Made by a program: the position numbers and the translations under genes. 41,866 nt of DNA from Bacteroidia bacterium (GTDB lineage: Bacteria > Bacteroidota > Bacteroidia > Chitinophagales > Saprospiraceae), in assembly GCA_030426765.1 (NCBI GenBank), contig JAUHXV010000028.1, positions 1 through 41,866 of the forward strand. The letters are read 5' to 3'. The notes below the pieces were generated by a model. That model searched no databases. It was not told the origin of the DNA and saw only the letters and a program-made list of their open reading frames with translations. Below are positions 1 to 7,442 of the stretch, piece after piece. Every line of letters begins with the position of its first letter. Positions within the stretch are counted from its first letter, which is position 1.

Positions 1-107
1 TGGAATGAAGGTCGAGAAAGCACATCTTTTATTCTATCCAATTGCTCCACATCCTCTAATTGATCAAGTAATGTAGAATCCTGCGGATCAAATCCTTTTA
101 CGGGCAT
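1..107 (-). CDS. Possible N-terminal fragment of an unknown protein, running off the left edge
   Basis: On the minus strand an ATG at 107 opens a frame that stays open to the window edge (36 codons). It encodes an acidic, helix-like peptide starting MPVKGFDPQDSTLLDQLEDV. No family is recognised. Its first 12 codons are antisense to the exonuclease remnant, so the start is doubtful. The composition of the part below position 72 looks protein-like, which would fit a different gene joined here. It may equally be a chance frame. Confidence 0.25.
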   Translation of the reverse strand, partial: MPVKGFDPQDSTLLDQLEDVEQLDRIKDVLSRPSF

Positions 108-596
108 GATGAAAAACAAATTCTCTCTGATTTTTCATCGCTTCTGACGGAAGGAGCGCAGGCATTTCAAATCCAGCATCTTTGTGGCCACAACATCCGT
201 GAGTTTGATGTACCCTATCTGTGTCGCAGAATGACTGCGCAGCAAATGCCACTGCCTTCCTTATTGAATATATCAGGCAAGAAGCCATGGGAAGTCAAAC
301 ACCTTGCAGACACTTTGGAGCACTGGAAATTTGGTGATTACAAAAACTATACTTCTCTTGATCTTCTCGCGTACACACTCAATATCCCCTCTCCCAAAAA
401 TGATATGGATGGTTCATTAGTCGGTGCGGCATACTGGAACGAAAAAGCACTTGAAAAAATCAGGATGTACTGTGAACGTGATGTGCTGACAGTTGCCCAG
501 GTATATCTGCGTCTCCATGGATTGCAGCCCCTGGATGAGGATCAGAAAATCATCCTGGACGCACACGAAGACCTTATGCCAAATTTGGTGGGATAG
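72..596 (+). pseudogene. PolB-type 3'-5' exonuclease, 5' end missing
   Basis: The frame is open from about 72 to the stop at 594-596 and reads as the C-terminal two thirds of the predicted 3'-5' exonuclease family related to the proofreading domain of DNA polymerase B (DEDDy type). The Exo II block (CGHNIREFDVPYL, around 187-225) and the Exo III block (YCERD, YxxxD pattern, near 469-483) are both visible, as is the family segment GKKPWEVKHLADTLEHWKFGDY. The N-terminal Exo I block (DxE), which supplies two metal ligands, is absent. Upstream in the same frame there are stops at 57-59 and 69-71, and the first in-frame ATG is at 231, inside the domain. The other two forward frames upstream do not resemble the missing part either, so a single-base frameshift does not explain the loss. 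It is a broken gene or an assembly junction at the window edge. Confidence 0.7.
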
Positions 597-599
597 CAA

Positions 600-2153
600 T
601 TACAATCCCTGCAGCACAATACCTCTGGTCACACTTTGATTTCCCTGGCGAAGGTGCACGAAGTAATGACCAGCAGGTACCGGAGCTAAATTGATGCGCT
701 GGGTCATAAGCTTCTTACTTGTTTTAGGCCCTTTCCATAATTGAACTTCATGTCCCCACTTGTCCAGTAACGTGGCTGTCCAGGCCTGCCCATTCGATTG
801 CCATTCCAATGTCGTGAAGGAGGATGCAGGATTTGGATACAACCGGAAATGCGTTTCAGTGAAAACTTCCTGCTGGATAGCAGTAGACAAAGTGCAGCCT
901 TCAATCAAAGGCAGAAATTGCACCTCAGGATTGAGGATATCATAAATGTCAGATTCACCGACTCCGATCCAGTCGCGAAGCACGGTGGCATAGACCGATC
1001 GGAAATCGTATTGCATCGGCACACCGGCCTGAGGTTCTGAATCCAAACTGATCTGCGGATTATCCCCCAGTACGCCCGGCTTGACGCAAGGACCAAACAG
1101 CATTAACGGAGCAGCTGTGCCATGATCTGTTCCATCACTGTTGTTGGATCGGATCTGTCGGCCAAACTCAGAGAAGGTCATGGTGAGCACTCTTTCGTCG
1201 ACGCCCAGTTGCTTCAGGTCATCCTGGAAAGCTTTAACCGCTCCCGAGAGCTGGGCGAGCAACTGAGCATGCGTACCTTCTGTAGTTTCTCCGTCTATCT
1301 GGGCGGCATGCGTATCAAACCCACCCAGCGAACACACATACACCTTGGTCTTGAGTCCTCCGGCAATCAGCAAAGCGACATTCTTTAATTGTATCGCCAG
1401 TCGGTTGCCATCAGGATACGTGGCCATATTATTTCCACTTTCGGCGGCGTCCAGAATAACCCCGGAATAGGCATTCGTTTGCGCGATCGCGTCGATCAGG
1501 AATCCCAGTTCATTCCCATAGTTGTTGGCAGGGAGATTGCCGAGCTCACTTTCTGACAGTGGAGCCAGGGCAAACGGATCATTGAGTGCCAGCGAATAAT
1601 TGGTGAGTGGACCCTGGCAGGTTTCCGAAACCAGCGATCCCATCGTCAGGGCAAAAGGGGCGTCATAGTCTTCGTTGGGATATCCTTCCGGATACAACGG
1701 ATGATCTTCATTAAAATAACGTCCCAGCCACCCGGTGGACAGAAATTCATTGGCATCAGAACCGGTTGTCCAAATATCTGTGGAACGGAAATGGGAACGA
1801 TCCTGATTCGGATACCCCACACCTTGTACGATGGCCATTTCACCATCCCCATACAGCGATTGCAATCCTGTCATGGCCGGATGGAAGCCCAGCGTTGGTT
1901 CTATCCCCAGCAGACTACTTTCCGGGATGAGAATATTGGATCGAAGGTTGCTCAGCGCACTGTATTGATCTATGGGGATGACACAGTTGAGGCCGTCATT
2001 TCCGCCGTTAAGCTGGATAATGACAAGTACCCGATCATTCTCCTCGCCCTGACTGAGGGAAAGCGGGAAAGGCATAGCCCCCAGCTTCATGCCGTTGAGC
2101 ATCACAGGTACAGTGGATAAAGCGCTGTTACGGAGGAAGTTTCTTCTTTTCAT
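600..2153 (-). CDS. DUF1501 secreted protein with T9SS sorting domain
   Basis: A 517-residue exported protein of the DUF1501 family, which belongs to the alkaline phosphatase/sulfatase-like superfamily; its substrate is unknown. The N-terminus MKRRNFLRNSALSTVP resembles a twin-arginine signal (RRNFLR), typical of this family. The body contains the DUF1501 signatures QLNGGNDGLNCVIP near residue 48, FDTHAAQ, and the FSEFGRQIRSN...GTDHGTAAP segment that carries likely metal-binding Asp/His residues. The last 80 residues begin with FRLYPNPAS and end in a short beta-strand tail, a classic type A T9SS C-terminal sorting domain. The product is therefore predicted to be carried across the outer membrane and anchored at or released from the cell surface. 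It lies 32 bp downstream of a DUF1800 gene on the same strand, the usual partner, so the two are probably one operon. A Tat-like signal combined with a T9SS tail is worth noting. Confidence 0.9.
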   Translation of the reverse strand: MKRRNFLRNSALSTVPVMLNGMKLGAMPFPLSLSQGEENDRVLVIIQLNGGNDGLNCVIPIDQYSALSNLRSNILIPESSLLGIEPTLGFHPAMTGLQSLYGDGEMAIVQGVGYPNQDRSHFRSTDIWTTGSDANEFLSTGWLGRYFNEDHPLYPEGYPNEDYDAPFALTMGSLVSETCQGPLTNYSLALNDPFALAPLSESELGNLPANNYGNELGFLIDAIAQTNAYSGVILDAAESGNNMATYPDGNRLAIQLKNVALLIAGGLKTKVYVCSLGGFDTHAAQIDGETTEGTHAQLLAQLSGAVKAFQDDLKQLGVDERVLTMTFSEFGRQIRSNNSDGTDHGTAAPLMLFGPCVKPGVLGDNPQISLDSEPQAGVPMQYDFRSVYATVLRDWIGVGESDIYDILNPEVQFLPLIEGCTLSTAIQQEVFTETHFRLYPNPASSFTTLEWQSNGQAWTATLLDKWGHEVQLWKGPKTSKKLMTQRINLAPVPAGHYFVHLRQGNQSVTRGIVLQGL

Positions 2154-2185
2154 AATACGATTATATTAAGCCTGTGTGGGGCTGA

Positions 2186-3874
2186 TTAATGCAATTGAAA
2201 TTCCGGCAGGGAGAAAATGGCCCGGAATAAAAGTTTGAGTCGTGTGGTTACAGCTGTCTTCAGCAATTCATTCGTAGGGTCGAGTTTATACCCGCCATAT
2301 TCTATAGTCCATTCAAAGTCCGGCAGACCAGGTATGAGCACTTCTTTTAAGGCATCGAGTTGGTTTTGTGTCAATGGCCAGGGTAAAGCTAAATCCACGA
2401 GTGCCTGAATCAGCACATTCGGATCCTCAGCGGATGGGATTTTGTCCACTATTTTTAAGGTATCAATTCCCCATGGCTGATCAAAAATATTGACCAATCC
2501 CAGCGCCATACCGTCAGAAAGTGCTCGTCGCAGAGGAAGTGTCACACTGTTGATCCAGTTTCTGAAATAAATCGGATCCTGATAATAGGCTTTCCAACCG
2601 GCCACACTCGGTGGCGAAAACATTTCCTGTTGAAAAGCAGCATTGACAGCAAAAAATGAGTACCAGGTCGTGTATTGCTGGATGATGGTGAAAGGCAATT
2701 CCACTTCAAATGGTTTGAGCAGGGAAGCAGAAAAATCAATGGGGCTTTTAATCATGCAGCCGATGGCATTTTCCTGGTAAAAATGCTCACTCGACAACAA
2801 GGCTTCAATAGCCGGGCGGATTTCATAATCATTGTCTCGGAGTACCGCCGCCAACGGTTCGATAACATTGGCTTCAATATCTTCATCAATGTGGTAGTAC
2901 ACAAACCATCTGTAGAGTTTGCGCGCCATAAACCTGGATACTTCGTCCTGGGCAAAAATGATATCCACGACTGTTTTATACTCTTCCGCACCCTCATTCT
3001 GAATCACCGCATTCCCGAATCTGTGAGACAATTGCTTAGTACCCGTATCATGGCGTGTCGTACGGAAGTTGGCATCCGGATGAGGGCCGGCTACGTTGAA
3101 CGCCGGATAGTTGACTGTCCATCCTGTCAGAGCACGGGCGATTTCCTTGATGTCCTCTTCCGTATAATTTGTGTAATCACCGGGACCGGCTTGTTCTCCT
3201 TTTCCGATGGTAAACAACTCAAGAAGTTCGCGGGCATAATTTTCATTCGGAGCATTCTTATTGTTTTCATCGCCATTCAGATAGCGAAGCATGAGTGAAT
3301 TGACCGTAACATGCTTGACCAGATCTCTGAAATTGCCAAAAGCATTGTCTCTTAGCAACTGGATATACTGATAGATGAATTTCCCATGCGGACCGTCTGA
3401 CGTAACAAAATGATTGTGCCAGAACAGCACCATTTTTTCACGAAGGCTGACACCTTCATTGAGCACGAGTCCAAACTGCCAGGCGCGAATGGATCGCTGT
3501 GAAAAACCCTGATTCTGTGAGATGGGTTCATACACCCATGGTTCACCCAGCGGGACAAAAGGATCTCCGTTGAAGTTATAATTGATCGGCAGATCTGGTT
3601 CGGGCGATGGGCTGAACAAGCGGCTAATCGTCACCTCCATACCATCCTGCACGGCTTCTTCGATCTGAGCTGAATTAGGACCAAACATGCTGCGTTGCAA
3701 AAGATGCTTGGCGGTGTGGTGGTTCCACTCCCCCGTATACGGATCAAGTCCGCCTTTGATCATGAGAGGCGGCGCCATGACCGGCACATCCACCATCGGA
3801 GAAGTTGTCCGGGATCCGGAAACAGATGTTTGATCAGCAGTGGATTTTGTCAGGAGTTCCAGAAAATCTTCCAT
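2186..3874 (-). CDS. DUF1800 family protein
   Basis: A 562-residue protein of the DUF1800 family, of unknown biochemical role, widely paired with DUF1501 proteins in Bacteroidota, Planctomycetota and Proteobacteria. Family hallmarks are AKHLLQRSMFGPNSAQIEEA near residue 57, MVLFWHNHFVTS, NENYARELLELFTIGKG and the ALTGWTVN segment. No classical signal peptide is visible at the chosen ATG (MEDFLELLTKST), and there is no sorting tail, unlike its partner. It is the first gene of a two-gene minus-strand unit with the DUF1501 gene, separated by 32 bp. The 190 bp upstream are shared with the divergent epimerase gene and contain an 18-bp dyad (3917-3934). I saw no convincing TAnnTTTG box for this strand. 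Confidence 0.9.
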   Translation of the reverse strand: MEDFLELLTKSTADQTSVSGSRTTSPMVDVPVMAPPLMIKGGLDPYTGEWNHHTAKHLLQRSMFGPNSAQIEEAVQDGMEVTISRLFSPSPEPDLPINYNFNGDPFVPLGEPWVYEPISQNQGFSQRSIRAWQFGLVLNEGVSLREKMVLFWHNHFVTSDGPHGKFIYQYIQLLRDNAFGNFRDLVKHVTVNSLMLRYLNGDENNKNAPNENYARELLELFTIGKGEQAGPGDYTNYTEEDIKEIARALTGWTVNYPAFNVAGPHPDANFRTTRHDTGTKQLSHRFGNAVIQNEGAEEYKTVVDIIFAQDEVSRFMARKLYRWFVYYHIDEDIEANVIEPLAAVLRDNDYEIRPAIEALLSSEHFYQENAIGCMIKSPIDFSASLLKPFEVELPFTIIQQYTTWYSFFAVNAAFQQEMFSPPSVAGWKAYYQDPIYFRNWINSVTLPLRRALSDGMALGLVNIFDQPWGIDTLKIVDKIPSAEDPNVLIQALVDLALPWPLTQNQLDALKEVLIPGLPDFEWTIEYGGYKLDPTNELLKTAVTTRLKLLFRAIFSLPEFQLH

Positions 3875-3916
3875 ATTGTTTGATTTCGCGTGCTTGATGA
3901 ATGTTATTTTGACTCA

Positions 3917-3934
3917 AAACCTGCTCGCAGGTTT
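3917..3934. promoter_or_regulatory. 18-bp dyad, possible operator
   Basis: AAACCTGC-TC-GCAGGTTT is a perfect 8-bp inverted repeat with a 2-bp centre. It lies between the divergent DUF1800 and epimerase genes, 43 bp upstream of the DUF1800 start. Such a short centre is more like a protein-binding palindrome than a stable RNA hairpin. No regulator gene lies nearby. Confidence 0.35.
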
Positions 3935-4037
3935 AATAGCGTCATTAAATATACTGAAATCCGAGTTCAGTGGTATGCTTTGAAGTATAGAGGGCATTTG
4001 CCGGGTTTTGTACTCAGTGCAGGCAGGGTCATTTTTA

Positions 4038-4044
4038 TATCTTG
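4038..4044 (+). promoter_or_regulatory. Promoter -7 box (TATCTTG) of the epimerase gene
   Basis: TATCTTG lies 21 nt before the GTG at 4066. It matches the box seen before several other genes of this window and resembles the Bacteroidota -7 element TAnnTTTG. No clear -33 TTTG stands at the usual distance. The alternative TTG start at 4042 lies inside the box, so GTG 4066 is preferred. Confidence 0.5.
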
Positions 4045-4065
4045 CGCTCAGAAAGCGGAAAAAAC

Positions 4066-5076
4066 GTGAAAATACTCGTTACTGGATCAGCAGGATTTAT
4101 TGGATTTCACATGTGCAATGCCCTTTTGGCCGCTGGCCATGAGGTCTATGGGCTGGACAATCTCAATGCCTATTATGATGTCCGTCTCAAGTACGCCCGG
4201 TTAGCACAACTGGGCATCCATCAAAGCAAACTCATAGAAGGAAAGGCACTCTCCGGAAAAGAGGGATTTACCTTTTACTACCTGGATCTGATGGACAGCG
4301 CCCGCATGATGGAATTATTTGCCGAAATCCGCCCGGAAGTCGTTGTCCATTTGGCAGCGCAAGCCGGCGTGCGTCACAGCATACACCATCCTCAGTCATT
4401 TATCGACAGTAATCTGCAGGGATTCTTCAATATCCTGGAAGCATGCCGTAAATATCCCGTATCGCATCTGGTTTACGCCAGCAGCTCGAGCGTGTATGGT
4501 TCCAACACAGATATTCCATTTAAAGAGTCCGATCGAACTGACCATCCCGTGTCCCTGTATGGAGCCACAAAAAAAGCAGGTGAAGTCATCGCACATTCTT
4601 ATGTTTCACTATACGGAATTCCGGCGACGGGGCTGCGGTTTTTTACCGTTTACGGACCATGGGGAAGACCGGATATGGCATATTTCAAATTTGCAAACCT
4701 AATCATGCAAAATGAATCCATTGATGTGTACAATGATGGTCACATGGAGCGAGACTTTACCTATGTAGACGATATTATCAATGGGATCATGGGCCTGATC
4801 AGCAACCCACCGCAAAAGGAAAAAGGTGACCTGCATCGCGTCGTGAATATCGGGCGAAGTCAGCCGGTCAACCTTCTGACCTTCATTGAGACCCTTGAAA
4901 AATATTTGAAAACAGAGGCAAAGAAAAATTTTATGCCGATTCAACCCGGCGATGTTCCCTCCACCTGGGCAGATACCAGTCAGCTCCAAAGTATCACCGG
5001 CTATGCGCCAAAAGTTGATCTGGAGGATGGTATTCGTAACTTTGTGGAATGGTATGTTGCCTATAACCAGTTGTAA
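4066..5076 (+). CDS. NAD-dependent epimerase, UDP-glucuronate 4-epimerase-like
   Basis: An extended short-chain dehydrogenase/reductase of about 336 residues that likely interconverts UDP-glucuronate and UDP-galacturonate, supplying uronic acid for surface polysaccharide. The N-terminal NAD-binding Rossmann motif is TGSAGFIG (residues 6-13). The active-site region shows YASSSSVYG and the catalytic YGATK (YxxxK). The C-terminal part, with VNIGRSQPVNLLTFIETLEK and MPIQPGDVPSTWADTSQL, is typical of the UDP-glucuronate 4-epimerase (CapI/WbnF-like) branch rather than GalE. The GTG start at 4066 gives the usual MKILVTG N-terminus; an upstream TTG at 4042 overlaps the promoter box. A GT2 gene follows after 15 bp and is probably co-transcribed. 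A different nucleotide-sugar 4-epimerase or dehydratase activity is possible. Confidence 0.85.
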   Translation: MKILVTGSAGFIGFHMCNALLAAGHEVYGLDNLNAYYDVRLKYARLAQLGIHQSKLIEGKALSGKEGFTFYYLDLMDSARMMELFAEIRPEVVVHLAAQAGVRHSIHHPQSFIDSNLQGFFNILEACRKYPVSHLVYASSSSVYGSNTDIPFKESDRTDHPVSLYGATKKAGEVIAHSYVSLYGIPATGLRFFTVYGPWGRPDMAYFKFANLIMQNESIDVYNDGHMERDFTYVDDIINGIMGLISNPPQKEKGDLHRVVNIGRSQPVNLLTFIETLEKYLKTEAKKNFMPIQPGDVPSTWADTSQLQSITGYAPKVDLEDGIRNFVEWYVAYNQL

Positions 5077-5091
5077 AAAAGGATTTGCCCT

Positions 5092-6024
5092 ATGAAACCA
5101 GTTTCGTTTATCGTACCGGTCTATAACGAAGAAGATAATGTGGACAAACTCCACCGGGAAATCCATACTGCAGCAGAATCACTCGGCGTACCCTACGAAA
5201 TCATCATGGTGGATGACGGATCGACAGATGGCACGTATGGAAAATTAAAAAAACTCAAACCGGTCAAAGTCATCCGCATGCGATCCAATTTCGGGCAGAC
5301 CTCCGCAATGGATGCAGGGATCAAAGCAGCCAAACATCCCTACCTCATCACACTCGATGCCGACTTGCAGAATGATCCCGCAGATGCCGCTGCACTCATC
5401 GCCCACCTGGAAGAAAATGATCTTGATGTGGTCTCCGGATGGCGCAAAAACAGAAAAGACTCCCCTTCCAAAAAGTTTGTGAGCCGGGTGGCTAATTTTC
5501 TCCGGTCGATACTTGTCAAAGATGGCATTCACGATAGCGGCTGCACACTAAAGGTGTATAAAAAAGAATGTTTTGAGCATGTCCATCTGTACGGTGAAAT
5601 GCATCGGTTTATTCCCGCTATCCTCAAAATGCGAGGCTTCCTGATCGGCGAAATCGTCGTACATCATCGGTCCAGAAATGCCGGAATATCAAAGTATACG
5701 TTTAAGCGTACGCTCAAAGGATTTGCCGATATGATTATGATCTGGTACTGGAACAAATATGCCGTTCGGCCTTTCCATTTTCTCGGAGGGATTGGTCTGA
5801 TCATTATTCTTTTCAGTATGTTTTCCGCCGGCATGTCGATGAAGGAATTTTTCCGCGGTCAGGATATGTCAGAAACATTCTGGCCTATGTTCACCTTACT
5901 TTCTTTTTTGATCGGAATCCAGTTTCTCATCCTCGGATTTATCAGTGATATGTTGATGAAAACCTATTTCGGCCAGACCGGACAGACCGCCTATACCATT
6001 AAGAATGTGCTGGAAAACGAATAG
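5092..6024 (+). CDS. GT2 glycosyltransferase, polyprenyl-phosphate type (DPM1/GtrB/CsbB-like)
   Basis: A 310-residue family 2 glycosyltransferase with two C-terminal membrane segments (roughly residues 230-255 and 268-295). This is the layout of enzymes that load a sugar from a nucleotide donor onto undecaprenyl phosphate at the inner face of the inner membrane. The GT-A domain shows FIVPVYNEEDNV at the start, MVDDGSTDGT, the DADLQNDP metal-binding segment and GWRKNRKDS. The conserved HDSGCTLKVYKKE block is also present. It sits 15 bp downstream of the UDP-glucuronate epimerase-like gene, so it could use a uronic acid or another sugar; the donor cannot be read from the sequence. Relatives of this type work with GT-C enzymes such as YfhO, one of which is encoded at 34390-36783. 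Confidence 0.88.
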   Translation: MKPVSFIVPVYNEEDNVDKLHREIHTAAESLGVPYEIIMVDDGSTDGTYGKLKKLKPVKVIRMRSNFGQTSAMDAGIKAAKHPYLITLDADLQNDPADAAALIAHLEENDLDVVSGWRKNRKDSPSKKFVSRVANFLRSILVKDGIHDSGCTLKVYKKECFEHVHLYGEMHRFIPAILKMRGFLIGEIVVHHRSRNAGISKYTFKRTLKGFADMIMIWYWNKYAVRPFHFLGGIGLIIILFSMFSAGMSMKEFFRGQDMSETFWPMFTLLSFLIGIQFLILGFISDMLMKTYFGQTGQTAYTIKNVLENE

Positions 6025-6031
6025 CGCGTCG

Positions 6032-6065
6032 AGCTTAGGTGTATCCTTTTTTTAAAGGTTAAGCT
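6032..6065 (+). terminator. Possible hairpin after the GT2 gene
   Basis: Two nested inverted repeats, AGCTTA/TAAGCT (outer) and CCTTT/AAAGG (inner, loop TTTT), follow the GT2 stop by 8 nt. There is no T-run after the stem, so it is not a classical intrinsic terminator. Confidence 0.25.
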
Positions 6066-6089
6066 GGACAGAATTCTGATATATTTCTC

Positions 6090-6097
6090 TACATTTG
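6090..6097 (+). promoter_or_regulatory. Promoter -7 box (TACATTTG)
   Basis: A perfect match to the Bacteroidota -7 consensus TAnnTTTG, 64 nt before the ATG at 6162. The -33 element is not obvious. Confidence 0.45.
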
Positions 6098-6161
6098 AAT
6101 CTCGTTAATTCGAACCCTCCGCGACGATTGTGGAAGGAACTCTTTTTCAAAAAGAAAAGCC

Positions 6162-7298
6162 ATGGTATACATTTCTAAAACACTTTGCCTGCTTATGTTT
6201 CTCGGTCTGCAAATGACCCTGAAAGCACAAATCACCATCACGAACGCCACCTTTCCTGTAGCAGGCGACACCTTAAAAACCGCCACCGATCTTTCTCCAG
6301 AGGGCGTAATCATCTCTGCCGCAGGCGGACCATTTACGTTGGACTACACGACGCTCCAGGCAGACAATCAGACCACAACATTTTTCCGGACGGCTTCTGA
6401 AGGTATGGCATTCGGTAGTTATCCAAACGCTGAACTCGTTGTCATCCTGGACGCGGGGGCTGAAACCTATTATGATGTTTCGGCGACTGCTTTTTCTAAT
6501 CTGGGTTTCAGTGGTGCGGAAATCCTGACCGGACTTCCGTTGGACGCCAATCTGAAGTTTGTTCCGCCACTCAAAGAAAGACAAGCCCCGATTGATTACC
6601 CGAGTTTGCTCAACAGCGAAACAGCACTCTCCATTGCCATCCCGTTAGATGACCTTCCGGATGGTATTCTCGATAGTTTTGGCATCCCTTCCGGATTAAT
6701 CGATTCTGTCGGTGTGCAACTAACCACTTCAAGAGCAGACTTTACAGATGCATTTGGCACACTTTCAATTCCCGGTGGCACGTATGATGTGCTCAGGATC
6801 AAACGCACCGACTACAGCAATACAAGGCTTAGGGTGTATAATTCCTTGTTTGGCTGGCAGGATGTAACAGACCTATTTCCAGTGCCCGGGTTTGGTCAGG
6901 ATACTACAATTTCGTATCACTACGTCAACAACACTGAAAAAGAACCCATAGCCGTAGTGACCATGGATTCGACAGGGATGATGCCTATGGTGGTGGAGTT
7001 TAAGGACAATGGCGTCACCAGTCATACCGCTGATGAAGGTGCCCGCTGGAGTGACATTAGAGTATATCCTAATCCGGTTGTTGATCGGATGACTATTTCA
7101 TTCGAACGACCCATTTCGGAAACGTTAAGCGTACAGATTTATGATGCGACTGGTCGTCTTGTCTTTGTTCAAAAAAATCTGACGCATCTCGAAGAGATTT
7201 CTTTTGCAGATCAGGCCGAAGGCATCTATTCGTACTCCTTATTTGATGAAAACGGCAAGCCTGTTGCGAGCGGCCGGTTTTTAAAAATCCAACCGTAG
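6162..7298 (+). CDS. T9SS cargo protein of unknown function
   Basis: A 378-residue secreted protein. An N-terminal signal peptide (hydrophobic TLCLLMFLGLQMTL, ending KAQ) is followed by about 270 residues with no family I recognise, rich in beta-strand-like and Asp/Thr-rich stretches. The C-terminal 80 residues start with IRVYPNPVVDRMTISF and contain VQIYDATGRLV, GIYSYSLFDENGK and a final short strand, which is a type A T9SS sorting domain. The product should therefore be exported by Sec and then by the type IX system. It stands alone between the GT2 gene and the M36 protease, with its own predicted promoter. Function is unknown; adhesin or envelope protein are only guesses. Confidence 0.85.
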   Translation: MVYISKTLCLLMFLGLQMTLKAQITITNATFPVAGDTLKTATDLSPEGVIISAAGGPFTLDYTTLQADNQTTTFFRTASEGMAFGSYPNAELVVILDAGAETYYDVSATAFSNLGFSGAEILTGLPLDANLKFVPPLKERQAPIDYPSLLNSETALSIAIPLDDLPDGILDSFGIPSGLIDSVGVQLTTSRADFTDAFGTLSIPGGTYDVLRIKRTDYSNTRLRVYNSLFGWQDVTDLFPVPGFGQDTTISYHYVNNTEKEPIAVVTMDSTGMMPMVVEFKDNGVTSHTADEGARWSDIRVYPNPVVDRMTISFERPISETLSVQIYDATGRLVFVQKNLTHLEEISFADQAEGIYSYSLFDENGKPVASGRFLKIQP

Positions 7299-7413
7299 TA
7301 CCTCCGACATATTTTTTTCCGGAAAGTAAGTATAGCCTACGGATACAGTCTTCTGACAACGATCTGACACTTCAACAAGTGGCAAATCGCTGTGTTGTCC
7401 TTGTCAAATTAAG

Positions 7414-7420
7414 TATCTTG
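7414..7420 (+). promoter_or_regulatory. Promoter -7 box (TATCTTG) of the M36 protease gene
   Basis: GTATCTTG ends 22 nt before the ATG at 7443. A TTG (7395-7397) stands 16 nt upstream and could be the -33 element; the same TTG-N16-TATCTTG arrangement precedes the FabH gene. Confidence 0.5.
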
Positions 7421-7442
7421 CCGGGACACCTAACGATATGTT

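Noticed and set aside
1701-2120. 139-residue plus-strand frame opposite the DUF1501 gene
   Set aside because: It is a shadow of the well-supported minus-strand gene, with no domain or signal.
2675-3298. 207-residue plus-strand frame opposite the DUF1800 gene
   Set aside because: It is antisense to conserved DUF1800 motifs and resembles no family.
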